Source: Cyprinodon diabolis
Lineage: Eukaryota; Chordata; Actinopteri; Cyprinodontiformes; Cyprinodontidae
Reading direction: 5' to 3'
NCBI GenBank assembly: GCA_030533445.1
Contig: CM060070.1
Location: 29,598,501 to 29,662,500 of the forward strand
DNA: 64,000 bases
Position numbers and translations under genes: made by a program. This document shows, piece by piece, positions 13,310 through 25,495 of the stretch; position 1 is the first letter of the stretch, and each line of letters opens with the position of its first letter. The notes below the pieces were generated by a model that ran no database searches, was not told the DNA's origin, and was given only the letters and a program-made list of their open reading frames with translations.

Positions 13310-13560
13310 GAGGCGTCCAGGGGGACTGCCCCCTGGATGCCTCCCTCGGGAGGTGTTCCAGGCATGTCCCACCGGGAGGAGGCCCAGGGGACGACCCAGG
13401 ACACGCTGGAGAGACTATGTCTCTCGGCTGGCCTCGGAGCGCCTAGGGCTTCCCCCAACAGAGCTGGATGAGGTGTCTGCAGAGAGGGAAGTCTGGGAGT
13501 CTCTGCTTAGTCTGCTGCCCCCGCGACCCGGTTCCGGATAAAGTGGGAGACGACGAGTAT
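13310..13560 (+). pseudogene. 5'-truncated LINE: end of ORF2 and start of 3' UTR
   Basis: GC-rich island in AT-rich DNA. The plus frame 13353-13541 ends in GRPRTRWRDYVSRLASERLG and then AEREVWESLLSLLPPRPG before a stop, a C-terminus shared by many fish non-LTR retrotransposons. The copy begins abruptly near 13310, as expected for truncated reverse transcription. It lies opposite the semaphorin strand inside its intron. Confidence 0.75.
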
Positions 13561-13594
13561 GAGTACAAGTATTTTTCACACATTAAACTAAACA

Positions 13595-13735
13595 TAAATC
13601 CATCCATCTTGCGGTAGGGTCATTTTCTATCTCCAGCAGTCTATGGGAAAAAGGCGGGGTTAACCCTGGACAGGTCGCCAGCCTGACGCAGGGCATAAAC
13701 AAAAACACATACTCTCAAATCAAAATTTCAATAAT
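13595..13735 (+). repeat. Fish interspersed repeat fragment
   Basis: Contains ATCCATCCATCTTG and TGGACAGGTCGCCAGCCTGA (13667-13686) followed by GCAGGGCATAAACAAAAACA, a combination widely repeated in fish genomes. The class is uncertain; it may be part of the neighbouring LINE or a separate element. Confidence 0.55.
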
Positions 13736-14139
13736 CCAAAAGAAAAATGATAACCTATTGTGTTCCTGCAACTCATTTCCCATTTGGACAGTAGGGGAAC
13801 ACGGGGGAACAAAGGGAAAATCAATGTAGTATAAGTTATGGTGAAGTTAGTCCAGAGGAAATGAGAACAGCTCAGCATAGGCCAGGTGCTCTCAAAGACA
13901 AACACAACTGCTTTTGGTTATGATTCGTGTCAGGGGAACAGGACAAGGTTGGAAGGGGCAGAAAAAAGTGTGTAGTTTAGTTTGAGCAAAACAATCTACT
14001 TGCCTGCAGGCTTCATTCTCTACAAAGCTCAGCTAATGAAATTCATATGAAAGGGTAAGTTATAGCAAGGGAAAGATGCAGCTCTTTTTTTTCCCAGGTC
14101 ATTTATGAATTGCAACATAAAACCCAATGCATGCTACAA
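13736..14139. other. Semaphorin intron, no recognised feature
   Basis: Nothing recognisable on either strand. Confidence 0.45.
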
Positions 14140-14290
14140 AACTATACACACTCCTTTTTACATTTTATTAAGTTGCAAACTTTAGTGCATTTTTGCAAAC
14201 TGATTCATGGTTTTGTAATTATTTACTGATCATTCCATAGTTGGTAGAGCCACCTTCCACTGCATCAATATGGAGTACTCAAAAAATATT
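14140..14290. repeat. Possible Tc1-like fragment
   Basis: ATACACACTCCTTTTTACAT and TTGGTAGAGCCACCTTCCAC (about 14241-14260) resemble segments near the end of a decayed fish Tc1 element. The match is short and degenerate. Confidence 0.35.
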
Positions 14291-17200
14291 TTGTCATACA
14301 ATTAATACACACAAGTTACAAGAAATTAATAAATATAAGCAGTGATGAAATAATGCATATATACAATATAATTTTTTTCTTTCTCTATTAAATAGATACC
14401 TTATTTCCCATAATTATAATGACATTTTTTATGCCTTTTCTTTAGATATAATTATTTCTCTGTATGTTTCCTTTATTCTTCGGTTGTATTATCTTTAATC
14501 TATTTATTCCATATATGCTTCTTTCTGCCTTTATTTTTTTGTCTACCTTATTGTCTTATTTTGCACATAAGAAGGGGTGTTCTTAAGGGGCCAAGCTCTG
14601 TCTGTTTGTTAGTCAGACTGCATTCAATGTAATAATTTATTTGAGAGCTACTCTGTAATTTCTGACTTTCTCATGAGAGCCCTCTGACAGAACGTGTGCT
14701 TCAGGTAGATGCACGCATGGACATAGATGTTCAGTTGTCTGCCAAACTAGTTATACCGGATCGTCCCCACAGAAATTACAACCCCTGCGTTGGGAGCGGA
14801 TGAGCAATCTAATCTCTCGTCTCATTTTCAACTAGCTAGAGGTGGAAATAGGGATGTTTAACCTCTGTTGAAAAATGAAAAAAGAGTAACGTTATCTCAC
14901 CATTCAGCTAACGAGTTACAAGAGAAAATTACACCTGTTGGTCTTCCACAGTATTAAGTGTCGACAAAGAAGATAATGATGTCTGTTTAATCCTCAATTC
15001 ATAAAGCCATTAAAACTCTGTCAATTTAGGTTAATGCCTATAACTTAGGCATGTAAATGTTTAAAGCTTAATATATATATTCCTCAAACATCCCTATAAC
15101 TTCATGTTTGACCTTAAAAAGGCAATTGCTTGAACTGGATTTTATCAAATGAGGTTGAATTAAATGCATTTCACAGTTTCCTGAATATATTTAAAAAGTT
15201 TTCTTCCATTTAGTTGCTATGAGCAGCTTTGAGTTGGTCTGTCATGTAAAGCTGATTAGAATATAGACAATTCTGAATTATCTCATGACAAAATTGTAAA
15301 GATTTAATGTGTCTGATTACTGGTATGCTGTATTATAATGGTTATTTCTTTAATAATATTCATGTTATTAAACTTAAACCTTATAAAATTAATCAATCAA
15401 AAGTACAAACCATTGACATGCAGTATTATGAATTTCTCACACAAATATCACCAAAAAACAAGTAACTGCACAGATTTGGTTTTTTGATTTGACTCCTGAA
15501 AAAGCAGAACCCGTTAGACCACTAGGAATAAGAATAACCTTTGAAGCTAGTTCTGAAATGCCATTCTGATTCATTTTCCACAGATAAGTCTTGCTTCTTA
15601 CACTTCAATTCCAAAAAAAAAAAAAGTGTGATGCAAACTGCAACACTCAGTGACATTTAAATACTGAAAGTGACAGAAGTGCTGAGCACAAAGACATGGA
15701 GAGGACAGGAAGAGGAATCAGTGGAAAAATAGCTAAATCTGTCCGGTACTGTAAAGCTGAAAGCACCATCAATGACGTGTCTTCAACTAAATAATATGGT
15801 TACTTGTAAATAACATTACATTAAGTCTGCTCTTGAGTTCAAATCATAATCTGATTTGTTTGCAGTCTGAGGAATGATTACAGATTAAAGCAGGATTGGA
15901 GGAACTAGGGGAGTGTGTTCAGATTCCAAGTGGTAGATGGAGGTAGTTGATAACATTCTGTAATTGCATTAAATCTGAACCCCAAGGCAGCAGACCATCA
16001 AGTTTGATCTTCATAAAGACCAGAAACAGGAAGGAAAAGGACCCGACACTGTCCAAAGCCTCCTCTGAGGTTTAGTCTGGAATTTAGAGGCAGGAATAAT
16101 GACCTGGCATGAGCTAATACAACTCAAAGAGAAAAAGCATCAAGCAAATTTTATAGGCTTAGAAAGTACGGATATATTCCATAATGTATTCAAACTTCAC
16201 TACATAATTGATGAAATTTTGTATTTGCACAGAAAGACACAAGAAAAAGTCATATTCTAATAGAATATAGTATCACATACAATTTATTAAAATATTGTTA
16301 GGCTGTTGATTGTTTTAGCTTCCATGGAAAATAAATATCTGTCTCACATACAGCATCTAAGAAGGCATGCAGATGAGAATGCACAGGGATGATAAATTGT
16401 CTTTAGAAGCTTGTTTGTGCAATTAGAAAACCTTCTGCACAGTAACCAGTTGGCTTTTAATGTCTGAAAAACACTTTGACGAATGAGTTTAAATATGCAG
16501 TGAAGGCATGGCAGATGTCATCATAATAAAGAGTAATGCCTTGTGTTAAGCTGGCTGCCATGCACACCCTGCTACTTAAAGATGTAGGCTGAAAATGTTG
16601 CTTTTTAACTTCTTGTACATTCTTCTAGGTGTGTTGGCTCATTATTCTAGGCCATCAAAATAGGATATGATGAAAGACCAGATGATGTTTGCTGCATGTC
16701 GGTAATAGTGCTGCAATATGATTCTTAAAACTAAGGTTCTGATAACTTTTGTTTTATTCTTGCACAAGGAAAATAGGATATCAAGTAATTACCATAATTT
16801 CCTAACAAAACATCTGTATCCTTTTAATGTGGACCTGTTTTAAAAGTACAAATTCCTGGCAAGAGAACAGAGATGTTGAAACTTCAAGCTGAAAGCGATC
16901 ATGAAATTCATAAAGGTCCACCTTCTGTTACCAAATGACACAAATGCAAATTTAAAGGAGTAAATAAATGCAAATCGCAGTTCTAGTCAGAAGTCCACAC
17001 GCAGTCATCCTAGACAGGAAAGCCTTTCATTTTTTGCCTTTATTTTTAACATTTTGTGACATTGGTGGCCTTTAATCATAATCGAACGGAGGAAAGGGGG
17101 AAGACCTGCAGCTAGAGCCCCAAGGTTGAGAACCAAACATCAGATGGTTTCACAGGCCAGCCTCTTTATATTAAGCAAGCCTCTTTATGCTAGGCACCAT

Positions 17201-17816
17201 TACCTGTTTTATTTATAATAAATATGTTTTAAAAGATATTTTTTCTCAACCTAAGATTAAATGAAACTGTTTTGGATTCCAGGATTAATCCAAGACTGAA
17301 AAACAAGATTACTTAAAGTGCGTGAAAGCCAAACGAGAAAGTGATCTAAGGAAGTTTAAAGTGTCTTTGACTGAAGTGTGCAGCTTCCAGTGACATATAC
17401 TGTATTCAGATCAGAACAAGACTGAGCTTTTTATGACAAAAAGTTAATTTTGAAAGGTCAGGATGCACTGTTACAACTGTCAACTATGGCGCTAATGGTA
17501 TCAAAAGCCCCTGTACAATTGGCACTTGTACTCGTGGGGTTTTCGAAAGCCCAGGTGCGTTTCCATACACATTCTCCCGGATGTTTTCACTGTCCTAGTA
17601 CATCTCAAAATAGACCTCTGCAGTTAGTTTCTCAAGAAATATCCAACTTTTAAATCTTTGTATAAGTGGCAGAGCCCCTGGTCAGACATGGGTGGTTGCT
17701 TTCTGGGACTGGCGGGGAGTGGGATCTCCCGCTAACTGCAGCTTTACTGTCAGCCAGTAGGTCAATCATTACCTATTAATTATCTTAACACAAGTTTTTT
17801 GAGATATATCTCTGTT
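14291..17816. other. AT-rich semaphorin intron
   Basis: No exon recognised. A weak reverse-oriented resemblance to the 59850 SINE lies near 17065-17120 (GGAGGAAAGGGGGAAGACCT), too degraded to call. An A13 run occurs near 15613. Confidence 0.45.
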
Positions 17817-18307
17817 GGATAATGTCTCCTGACCATGCATGCAGCTGTTGCTGAACTGGAGAGCTCCTTCAGTGACAGACTGCTGCACCCTAAATGCACA
17901 AGGGAGCGTTATCACAGATCCTTCCTCCCAGCAGCTGGAAGACTTTATAACCATCACTGTTTCCAACAACCTCAATAAGTTGTTGTATTCATGATGTTTT
18001 TTCCACAGTTTCTGTCTTAGTCACTTATAACATGCTGCTGTCATTTTTGGACATCTCTTGTGTTGCTGCTATTTTTCATATAACCATTACTGTAAAATGT
18101 CAACAGCTGTATATTGATTATTTATTCTCCAGATAAAAACACTGTACAGTATTTATCTGGTTATTTTTATTTAACTCTGTCAATTTTTGTTATTTTTTAT
18201 ACGCTTTTTAAGGTCCACATTTGTGTGACCACTTCTGCTAAAATCTTTTGCTGCTGTAACTCACAATTTCCCCATTGTGGGACAATAAAGGGATTTTCTA
18301 TTCTATT
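17817..18307 (+). pseudogene. LINE ORF2 C-terminal remnant and 3' UTR
   Basis: The stretch 17846-17955 is the decayed end of a reverse-transcriptase ORF (CTCCTTCAGTGACAGACTGC, then a segment coding for a KCTRERYHRSFLPAAGRLYN-like end). It is followed by a 3' UTR related block-by-block to 8386-8722, ending in AATTTCCCCATTGTGGGACA, ATAAAGGGATT and two TTCTA units. Confidence 0.75.
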
Positions 18308-18453
18308 CTTCTCAAGCGAGAAGGTGGCACCTCAAAAATTTATCTGTGTAATCAATTAATCCACAATATGATTGTTTCCATGTTTAAACCATGTTTAAAA
18401 AAAGTATTTTAGTAGAGCACTGCTCTGACGGAGTAGTTTCAGATTTCCTTGTA

Positions 18454-18455
<2 letters not shown>

Positions 18456-18521
<66 letters not shown>
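18456..18521. repeat. (AT)n microsatellite, about 33 units
   Basis: Uninterrupted TA dinucleotides. Likely unstable in length and a possible assembly weak point. Confidence 0.9.
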
Positions 18522-18524
<3 letters not shown>

Positions 18525-18568
18525 CCCTAGAGTGGATTGTTATCCCTTTTATTTACTTGTTTAAATAT

Positions 18569-19161
18569 TAGTGGTGGGTGTAGATTATTTTTTTAAAATC
18601 TAGATTAATCTCACTGTAATTTTGGAATTAATCTAGATTAAAATTGCTCATTTGAATTCTGCCAAAGAAATTCATGATATGTCTTTGCTAACTAAACAAT
18701 TTGGATTTTTTTGACTCACTCAAAAAAAAAAAAAAAAAAGCACTAGCAGAGAGTTTTCTAATTTCAAAAGGTGTTTTCTTTACTTATAAAAACAATAGAA
18801 ATATTCTCCAAGATGACTTTCAAAAAAATGTAATATAAACGTTAATTGGTTGTGAAAAAACTGTTTCACCCCTCATTCCTTCACCAAACAATCAGCTCAA
18901 CCACAGCACATCACAGCACATGACGATCAGTGTGGTAAGTTCACAGTACGCCTACACAAGTTCGAATAGTAATTCGTTCTTGCCCCCATAAATACATCTG
19001 AGCCAGATATACATCTGAAATATGAAGGTGAAAGTCATCATTATTATAGATCCAGCTTCCAACCCAATTCTGAGAATAGATTAGCGCCGATATTTTGTTT
19101 ATCGTCAGATAAGAGTCTGCCGTTAACGCAGTGCATTAACCCCGATAACGGCCGACCACTA
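18569..19161. mobile_element. hAT-like non-autonomous DNA transposon
   Basis: Ends TAGTGGTGGG (18569-18578) and CCGACCACTA (19152-19161) are imperfect inverted repeats. The flanking 8-mers TTAAATAT and TTGAATAA agree at six of eight positions. The interior includes GGTGAAAGTCATCATTATTA and TTAACGCAGTGCATTAACCC, known from repeats found in many fish genomes. No transposase frame is present. Confidence 0.6.
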
Positions 19162-20638
19162 TTGAATAAGTACAATTCTTTTTCAAGATTCTATGCTGAC
19201 AGCAGAGCAAGAAGAGAGATCACAAGTTGGATGTATGTTGGCTTGTGGGGATCCTTCCATCGGAAGGTTGACTTCATTGTCTACAGCTTCAACTTGATAT
19301 AAATAAAATATGCTTATGATTGTAAAGTTAATCATTAATTCCTTGTAAATTTGTACAAACTCTAACAACATTCTGAGTAAGGATTTACCTGTTTATGTCA
19401 CTTAGAACATCAACCTCATTTAAACTTGTACAGAAATTTTTGTTCCAGCAGGGCATTGATCTCAAACATGCACCAAATTTGTCTTGGAATGGCTAAATCG
19501 AGCTTACAAGGTTATGTAATGACTCTCTTTCATGTGTATAAGCAATTCAATGCCTATGCGGAAAACCTGGGTCAGCACAGAAAACGAATTTTTTTACGTA
19601 AATGATCAATTCTGCCAAGAGGACTGTTTCACTATCTGACCAGAACGATGCTATGAGCTTGTTAATGAATGGATTTTTAAAAGCATATAGTTAATATTAC
19701 ATCCATGTCGATGGTACATATTAACCCATGCCAAATTGTGTGTCTAATACCACTTACTTTTTTATTTCATGTAACAATAAACCTATAAATCTAACTTTAC
19801 ACAAAAATATATTCAAGATAATAACCCATCTTCCATAGTGGCTGTCCAATTTACAATCCCATGTCCCTCTCCTCTGGTGAAGGCTACCTGAGAAAGGTTG
19901 CATTAATCCACAGAGAGGAAATCCTCAGAAACTTAATGCAGAATCGATTGCCAGGTTGACCGCCCTTGGTAAATCTAATCAAGACATACACAGAGGTCTT
20001 TAATAGTATAAGCAGCATGCCCAAGGTGGTCTTTAAGGTCTGTGTTGTCTGTTCAGTAGGCACTACACTTGTGTTGGAAAGCCTAATTCAATAAGCAGCT
20101 TAATTTATGAGAAATCTGATTTCAGTGGAGGGAAAAGAACAGGACTGAAAGTGAGCAGAGAAGACAGACAACTGCAGCAGGAACAGAGAAACAAATGCAA
20201 ACTTGACACCTCCCAAAAAAGGCAATGCTTCATGACAACTCAATAGGTAAACAAAAAAATAACAATATTTAAGATCAGTCATTCACATTCTACAAGTATG
20301 TAAAGATTAGAGTGGGTGACAGATTAGAATCAGGAACCAAAAAAAGAAAAAAATCATATCTCTAACACAATTTCTATCATATTTCTAAAACTCCCAAAGT
20401 GGATAAATAATGCATGAGATGTTGCCAGTTTTTCTTTTAGAAGGCAAAAATCACCCTGGGATGAGTAATAAAAAATAAATCAACACAAAAACAGAACTTT
20501 AGGATCAAAGAGAAGGAAAAGTGGTAATAGAACTTGAAAATAGGATAAAGAAAAAAATGTCATAGAGCCAGGAGACAGGAAATAGAAGTATGTCGGTGTG
20601 CTTATAGATTGTGTAGCAACAAAGAAAAAGTGTTCCAC
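19162..20638. other. Semaphorin intron between exons K and J, no recognised feature
   Basis: Short open frames only, without recognisable domains. Confidence 0.5.
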
Positions 20639-20716
20639 CTTGTTCCAGGTCTGAGGAAGGAGCAGGTGCTTCCTCTGGTCCAGCCACAATATGGGTCCCT
20701 GGAGGCGATGCAGTTC
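20639..20716 (-). CDS. sema6b: sema6b-like exon J (PSI domain, [12 protein letters not shown])
   Basis: 78 bases. G completes Lys and the exon ends with AG of an Arg codon. The peptide is [20 protein letters not shown] then LRPGT. The acceptor is TTCCCTCAG and the donor is GTGGAA, a weak donor at positions +3 to +6. C..S.DPYCGW is the signature of semaphorin and plexin PSI domains, so the call is secure despite the small size. It lies 11.3 kb from exon I. Confidence 0.95.
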
Positions 20717-21334
20717 CTGAGGGAAACCAGACAAAAATAAATTAATTCAACCCTTAACATTAAACTGGGTTCACTTAAGAAGGCCCCAAAGTTAGTCTCT
20801 TACATGTTTGGTGATGAGAGCAGCTTAAAGGGAAAGTAATTTAAAACATGAAGGCTCACAGTTAACTCATTAAATCAGATTAAATGCTTCCTGCTCAAAG
20901 TCATTAGGAATAAAAATCGAAGTTTCAATTGTTAATTTTTTTTTGCAATTTTATAGAGAAAGACCCTTCCTCCTAAAAATGCAACATATGAATCTGAAAT
21001 AATTTTTTGGTAAGAAGGTCATGTCGAGGATAAAATTTTACAAGGACCATAATGAAAATCACTGTACAATGTACAATTGACAGACTTTATCAACTTTTAC
21101 ATGATTTATATTTAGCGTTGACTGGTTTATGTTAAATCTGCAGTATTTCCCATCTTACAATCAGGTTGTCATCTAGTTAAAATGAATGTAACCTGTGTCA
21201 CTAATACCAAAATGTCTAACAGCAATTTCACCATAGTTTTCTTTCAAAGCAAAAAGGGGCTCTCAGAGCACTTTATAATCCAAAAAAAAGGAATACTAAA
21301 TGCTGACTACATATAAATGCTGCCTTCATGTTAA
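20717..21334. other. Semaphorin intron, no recognised feature
   Basis: AT-rich, nothing recognised on either strand. Confidence 0.45.
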
Positions 21335-22010
21335 ATCCAGAACAGAAATTACAATGCTCATTCTCACGCATAAAGCCCTAATTGAGCTCCATTTTATATT
21401 TTAGTTTTTTTCCTTATGTACCTAATAAAACACATTCAACCTAAAGATTTGCCAGTTGTTCCTAGATTTTCCAAAAGTAGAGACAGTTTTAGTCTAAGGG
21501 GCAGACACTGTGTCTACTTTTAGGAATAGGCATAAGCAGTTTCTTTCTGATAAAGCTTACAGTTAAAGTAGGTTATCCTGAACTATCTTTATAGCTAGCT
21601 TGTATAGGCTTAAGGTATAGGAGGGCCAAGGGAACACTTCTCTTCATTCTGCTTCTGTTCTGCATTGTTTTCTTAGTTCATCTTCTAATTTTGTTTCCTC
21701 TGTCATTTTTCTTGTTATAGTAGCTCCATCTGGCCCCACTTGCCCTTGGCATAAAGCTAATCACAATGAACCTGGTTCTGCAGGAGGTTTCTTATTAGAG
21801 GGGAAGTTTTTCTCTCCACTGTCACTACATACATGTTAAATATAAGGGATTAATGTCTCCTATCACCACATGCATTGAGTCATTGACTCACGGCAGTCAG
21901 CTAAGTGTCACTACATAGAACACTTTTAACCAATCTGTACTATTAAATAGGTTTGTTTCTGTAAAGGGCATTACGATGACATGTTGTGAATTAGGGTCTT
22001 ATGAAAAAAG
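21335..22010 (+). pseudogene. Truncated LINE: ORF2 end and 3' UTR
   Basis: Carries the decayed end of a LINE ORF2 (CCAGTTGTTCCTAGATTTTC at about 21452-21471, GCAGACACTGTGTCTACTTT at about 21502-21521). This continues into the same 3' UTR core as 3888-4143 (AACCTGGTTCTGCAGGAGGT near 21769, then a CTCTCCACTGTCACTACAT segment) and a final GTAAAGGGCATTACGATGAC. It shows that those four tails come from one LINE family. Confidence 0.7.
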
Positions 22011-23586
22011 CAGCGGATAAGAATGACAGACTAACAAAAGTAGGCAAAGCTTTAGAGTATTCAGAGCTCTGAATTCTAACCTCCAAATACTCAACCTCTA
22101 TCTTACATTAGAGATCTCATTGTAATGATATACTGTATGACATTGTAAATTAAGCTCCTCACTCTTCAACTGCAGGTTTCCTTAAGGTTTATAAGTCGTA
22201 TGCAGTTGAACAGGAGGGAGATAATTAAATGATTAGAATTCTATCTTTCAGTGCTGGTAAGAAAGTCGCCATGTCTACTTTTTGGATCAGGGTGTGAGCA
22301 TTCCTTTTTGATAAAGTTTATTGCAAGGAATGTTTTGCATCCTGAAATTAGGTATGGAAAAAAGCCCTTAGAATGATACAAGAAAATTAAGCCTGTATTC
22401 ATACTTCTTTAAGGTTAGTGATATCACAGTGTTCCACTTAGAGTTCCACAGCTTTCACATATTCTGTTTGATTTACCCAGAAGGAAAGGGAAACTGACAG
22501 GACTGAAAATAAAAGATTAAAGTGACTTTTAACAGATCAATAATGCTGTTTTTACCTTACTTTATACTCCTGAGACATAAATAATCCTCAAGGGAAAAAC
22601 AACACAATCTCCTGTTAGTTCTTCCCTCCTCTGCTCATGATTTATAACGGAAGTATTAATTGTGTTTTCACTAGTACTTTTAGTAATACAGTCCTAGTAT
22701 GGCAAATTAGGGTGAGGAAACATTTTTTACATCATTCAATTGCAGTTTAGGGGACAGTAAAACGAAAAAATATAGACATACTTTGGGTGCGGAAGGACCT
22801 GCAGTACTTAGTTTCAGTCTGTTGCTGCTTTTCTGACTGAGTGATTCTGTGCTGAGCTTTGTGTCTTACACTTTTTGTTTCTGAACAGCCAGATGACGTT
22901 CTGTCATTCTGTCGAGATGTGATAAGAATCAACAAAAGAAATTGTCAGCTGCAACTAAACAGGGAAAGAACTAAACTGATCAGTGCCCACAACCTCCAAT
23001 TATTATTTTTGTGAAGGTATTAGATGCTGTTGCTAATAACAGAAGGTAATGGTGGAGCTTGCAGCTGTTGTAGTTGATCACTAAATAATATAAAATAAAA
23101 TAAAAAAAGAACTGAAAAGTCAAAAATGTGAAGAAGAAAAACATGTTTTGAATCGACCAGATACATGTTTATTTTATTAGAATGAATCTGTATTTTCCCT
23201 GAGTAGTAAAATCTATTTGCATTAAACTTACAGGGAAATAGAGGGAGTGGAACAACAAAGATTGGCAATGATAATAGAATATAATTGCCTTACTGAAAGG
23301 TACATATAATTAAAAGTGACTCTAAGTGTTGTTTTGCCAAATAGTGTAGTGGCATTTCAATTTTATATCACCCCTACCAGGAGCTCAACTGTCTAATAGT
23401 TATTAGATTTACCTCAATTAAGGATGTATAAAATTGTTATGTAGTTACTAAATACACAAAAAGATACTAAAAATGATGCTAAAAAGCTATAAAACATAAT
23501 AAAAAGTCCCCAGGTTCAAGATTGTTTTGCCAGAACATTTTAATATCTTAAAAAATCTCATAGGAAGTTATGTTCCGTTTCAACAA
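22011..23586. other. Semaphorin intron, mostly unrecognised
   Basis: A short piece near 22255-22330 may be another scrap of the LINE at 21335. No coding signal was recognised. Confidence 0.4.
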
Positions 23587-23735
23587 CAGTGTTGGGTACA
23601 TATTTGAAAAAAGTAACTAGTTATTACTAGTTACCCCAAAAGGTAACTGAGTTACCAACTCAGTTACTGCTCAATCAAACTGACTCGTTACTAGGTAAAG
23701 TGACTAAGCAGTTACCTTTTATCATAAAATCCTAA
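23587..23735. mobile_element. One end of a hAT transposon
   Basis: Starts CAGTGTTGGGTACAT and continues with repeated AGTAACTAGTTATTACTAGTTACC blocks, the subterminal repeats of a very common vertebrate hAT family. The opposite end was not found, so the copy is truncated. Confidence 0.6.
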
Positions 23736-23926
23736 TAACTTAGGATAGCTTTCCTAAGTTATTAAAACTTTAAATATAACTAGAAGTTTTGATTTGTATT
23801 AATTTAAACTAATTGTTTTTTGGATTACAGTAATAAAACAAAAAATATATGCAAAAAATATATAACAGCCAGACTCAAAAGTACAACTGAAGTAAATTTT
23901 GTTCTAATCAAACTGTATGGGCTGAA

Positions 23927-23949
23927 TAAAAAATATATATATATATATA
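23927..23949. repeat. (TA)n tract at the left edge of the transposon nest
   Basis: A TA run precedes the Tc1 element, and another TA run (28939-28958) follows the gypsy element. This suggests the whole nest landed inside one (TA)n microsatellite. Confidence 0.7.
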
Positions 23950-25197
23950 CACTATATTGCCAAAAGTATTTGCTCACCCATCCAAATTATTGGAATCAGG
24001 TGTTCCAATCACTTCCATGGCCACAGGTGTATAAATTCAAGCACCTAGGCATGCAGACTGTTTTTACAAACATTTGTGAAAGAATGGGTCGCTCTCAGGA
24101 GCTCAGTGAATTCCAGCGTGGAACTGTGATAGGATGCCACCTGTGCAACAAATCCAGTCGTGAAATTTCCTCGCTCCTAAATATTCCACAGTCAACTGTC
24201 AGCTGTATTATAAGAAAATGGAAGTGTTTGGGAACGACAGCAACTCAGCCACGAAGTGGTAGGCCACGTAAACTGACGGAGCGGGGTCAGCGGATGCTGA
24301 AGCGCATAGTGCGAAGAGGTCGCCAACTTTCTGCAGAGTCAATCACTACAGACCTCCAAACTTCATGTGGCCTTCAGATTAGCTCAAGAACAGTGCGCAG
24401 AGAGCTTCATGGAATGGGTTTCCATGGTCGAGCAGCTGCATCCAAGCCATACATAACCAAGTGCAATGCAAAGCGTCGGATGCGGTGGTGTAAAGCACGC
24501 CGCCACTGGACTCTAGAGCAGTGGAGACGCGTTCTCTGGAGTGACGAATCGCGCTTCTCCATCTGGCAATCTGATGGACGGGTCTGGGTTTGGCGGTTGC
24601 CAGGAGAACGGTACTTGTCTGACTGCATTGTGCCAAGTGTAAAGTTTGGTGGAGGGGGGATTATGGTGTGGGGTTGTTTTTCAGGAGCTGGGCTTGGCCC
24701 CTTAGTTCCAGTGAAAGGAACTCTGAATGCTTCAGCATACCAAGACATTTTGGACAATTCCATGCTCCCAACTTTGTGGGAACAGTTTGGAGCTGGCCCC
24801 TTCCTCTTCCAACATGACTGTGCACCAGTGCACAAAGCAAGGTCCATAAAGACATGGATGACAGAGTCTGGTGTGGATGAACTTGACTGGCCTGCACAGA
24901 GTCCTGACCTCAACCCGATAGAACACCTTTGGGATGAATTAGAGCGGAGACTGAGAGCCAGGCCTTCTCGTCCAACATCAGTGTGCGACCTCACAAATGC
25001 GCTTCTGGAAGAATGGTCAAAAATTCCCATAAACACACTCCTAAACCTTGTGGACAGCCTTCCCAGAAGAGTTGAAGCTGTTCTAGCTGCAAAGGGTGGA
25101 CCGACGTCATATTGAACCCTATGGATTAGGAACGGGATGTCACTTAAGCTCATATGTGAGTCAAGGCAGGTGAGCAAATACTTTTGGCAATATAGTG
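23950..25197 (+). mobile_element. Tc1-like transposon, apparently complete
   Basis: 1248 bases bounded by perfect 29-bp terminal inverted repeats: 23950-23978, starting CACTATATTGCCAAAAGTAT, and 25169-25197. A TA target duplication flanks it at 23948-23949 and 25198-25199. It holds one uninterrupted transposase frame. Perfect ends and an open frame suggest a young or recently active copy. It sits immediately left of the truncated 5' LTR of the gypsy element. Confidence 0.95.
24084..25115 (+). CDS. Tc1/mariner transposase (DD34E), intact
   Basis: 343 residues from the ATG at 24084, the usual length for Tc1 transposases. The frame stays open upstream to 23820, but that part crosses the terminal repeat and is not expected to be coding. 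A second in-frame ATG at 24051 is possible. The N-terminus is a paired-type helix-turn-helix ([16 protein letters not shown]), followed by the GRPR hook ([13 protein letters not shown]). The catalytic triad is WSDESRF, then QHDCAPVH, then PNPIEHLW-type NPIEHLW, with 34 residues between the second Asp and the Glu. The glycine-rich box [14 protein letters not shown] is present. The enzyme cuts and pastes the element at TA sites. All key residues are present; activity is inferred, not shown. Confidence 0.95.
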   Translation: MGRSQELSEFQRGTVIGCHLCNKSSREISSLLNIPQSTVSCIIRKWKCLGTTATQPRSGRPRKLTERGQRMLKRIVRRGRQLSAESITTDLQTSCGLQISSRTVRRELHGMGFHGRAAASKPYITKCNAKRRMRWCKARRHWTLEQWRRVLWSDESRFSIWQSDGRVWVWRLPGERYLSDCIVPSVKFGGGGIMVWGCFSGAGLGPLVPVKGTLNASAYQDILDNSMLPTLWEQFGAGPFLFQHDCAPVHKARSIKTWMTESGVDELDWPAQSPDLNPIEHLWDELERRLRARPSRPTSVCDLTNALLEEWSKIPINTLLNLVDSLPRRVEAVLAAKGGPTSY

Positions 25198-25210
25198 TAT
25201 GTGGAATATA

Positions 25211-25495
25211 TGGAACTCTGCTGAACAAACAGTCTCTGGACCCAACGGTTCCCTCTCTCTCAAAGAGAAGCCCGGATTCGGTCAAGGTATAATTCTGAAT
25301 TATCAAAGACTCATTCTCATCAGGCTGCCTTCTAATCAAACTATCTTCTCAGCAGACTTCTGTGAACCAGCCCGGACCAGCCCCTGACCCAGTACATTGT
25401 CTCTATTTGTAAAACATTCAATAAACCTTGTTTAACTTTTACCCAGCCTCCGTTGTGTTCTGCATATGGGCTAAGAACCTGAACCCATCATGACA
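25211..25495 (+). repeat. 5' LTR fragment (R/U5 part) of gypsy copy 1
   Basis: Aligns without gaps to 28654-28938, with four substitutions. It contains a poly(A) signal AATAAA near 25420 and ends ...CCCATCATGACA. U3 and the start of R are missing; the cut is at 25211, close to the Tc1 insertion. Confidence 0.9.

Noticed and set aside
17065..17120. Possible reverse SINE scrap
   Set aside because: Too degraded to support as a feature.
24407..25339. 310-codon open frame on the minus strand
   Set aside because: It is the antisense shadow of the transposase, with no domain of its own.
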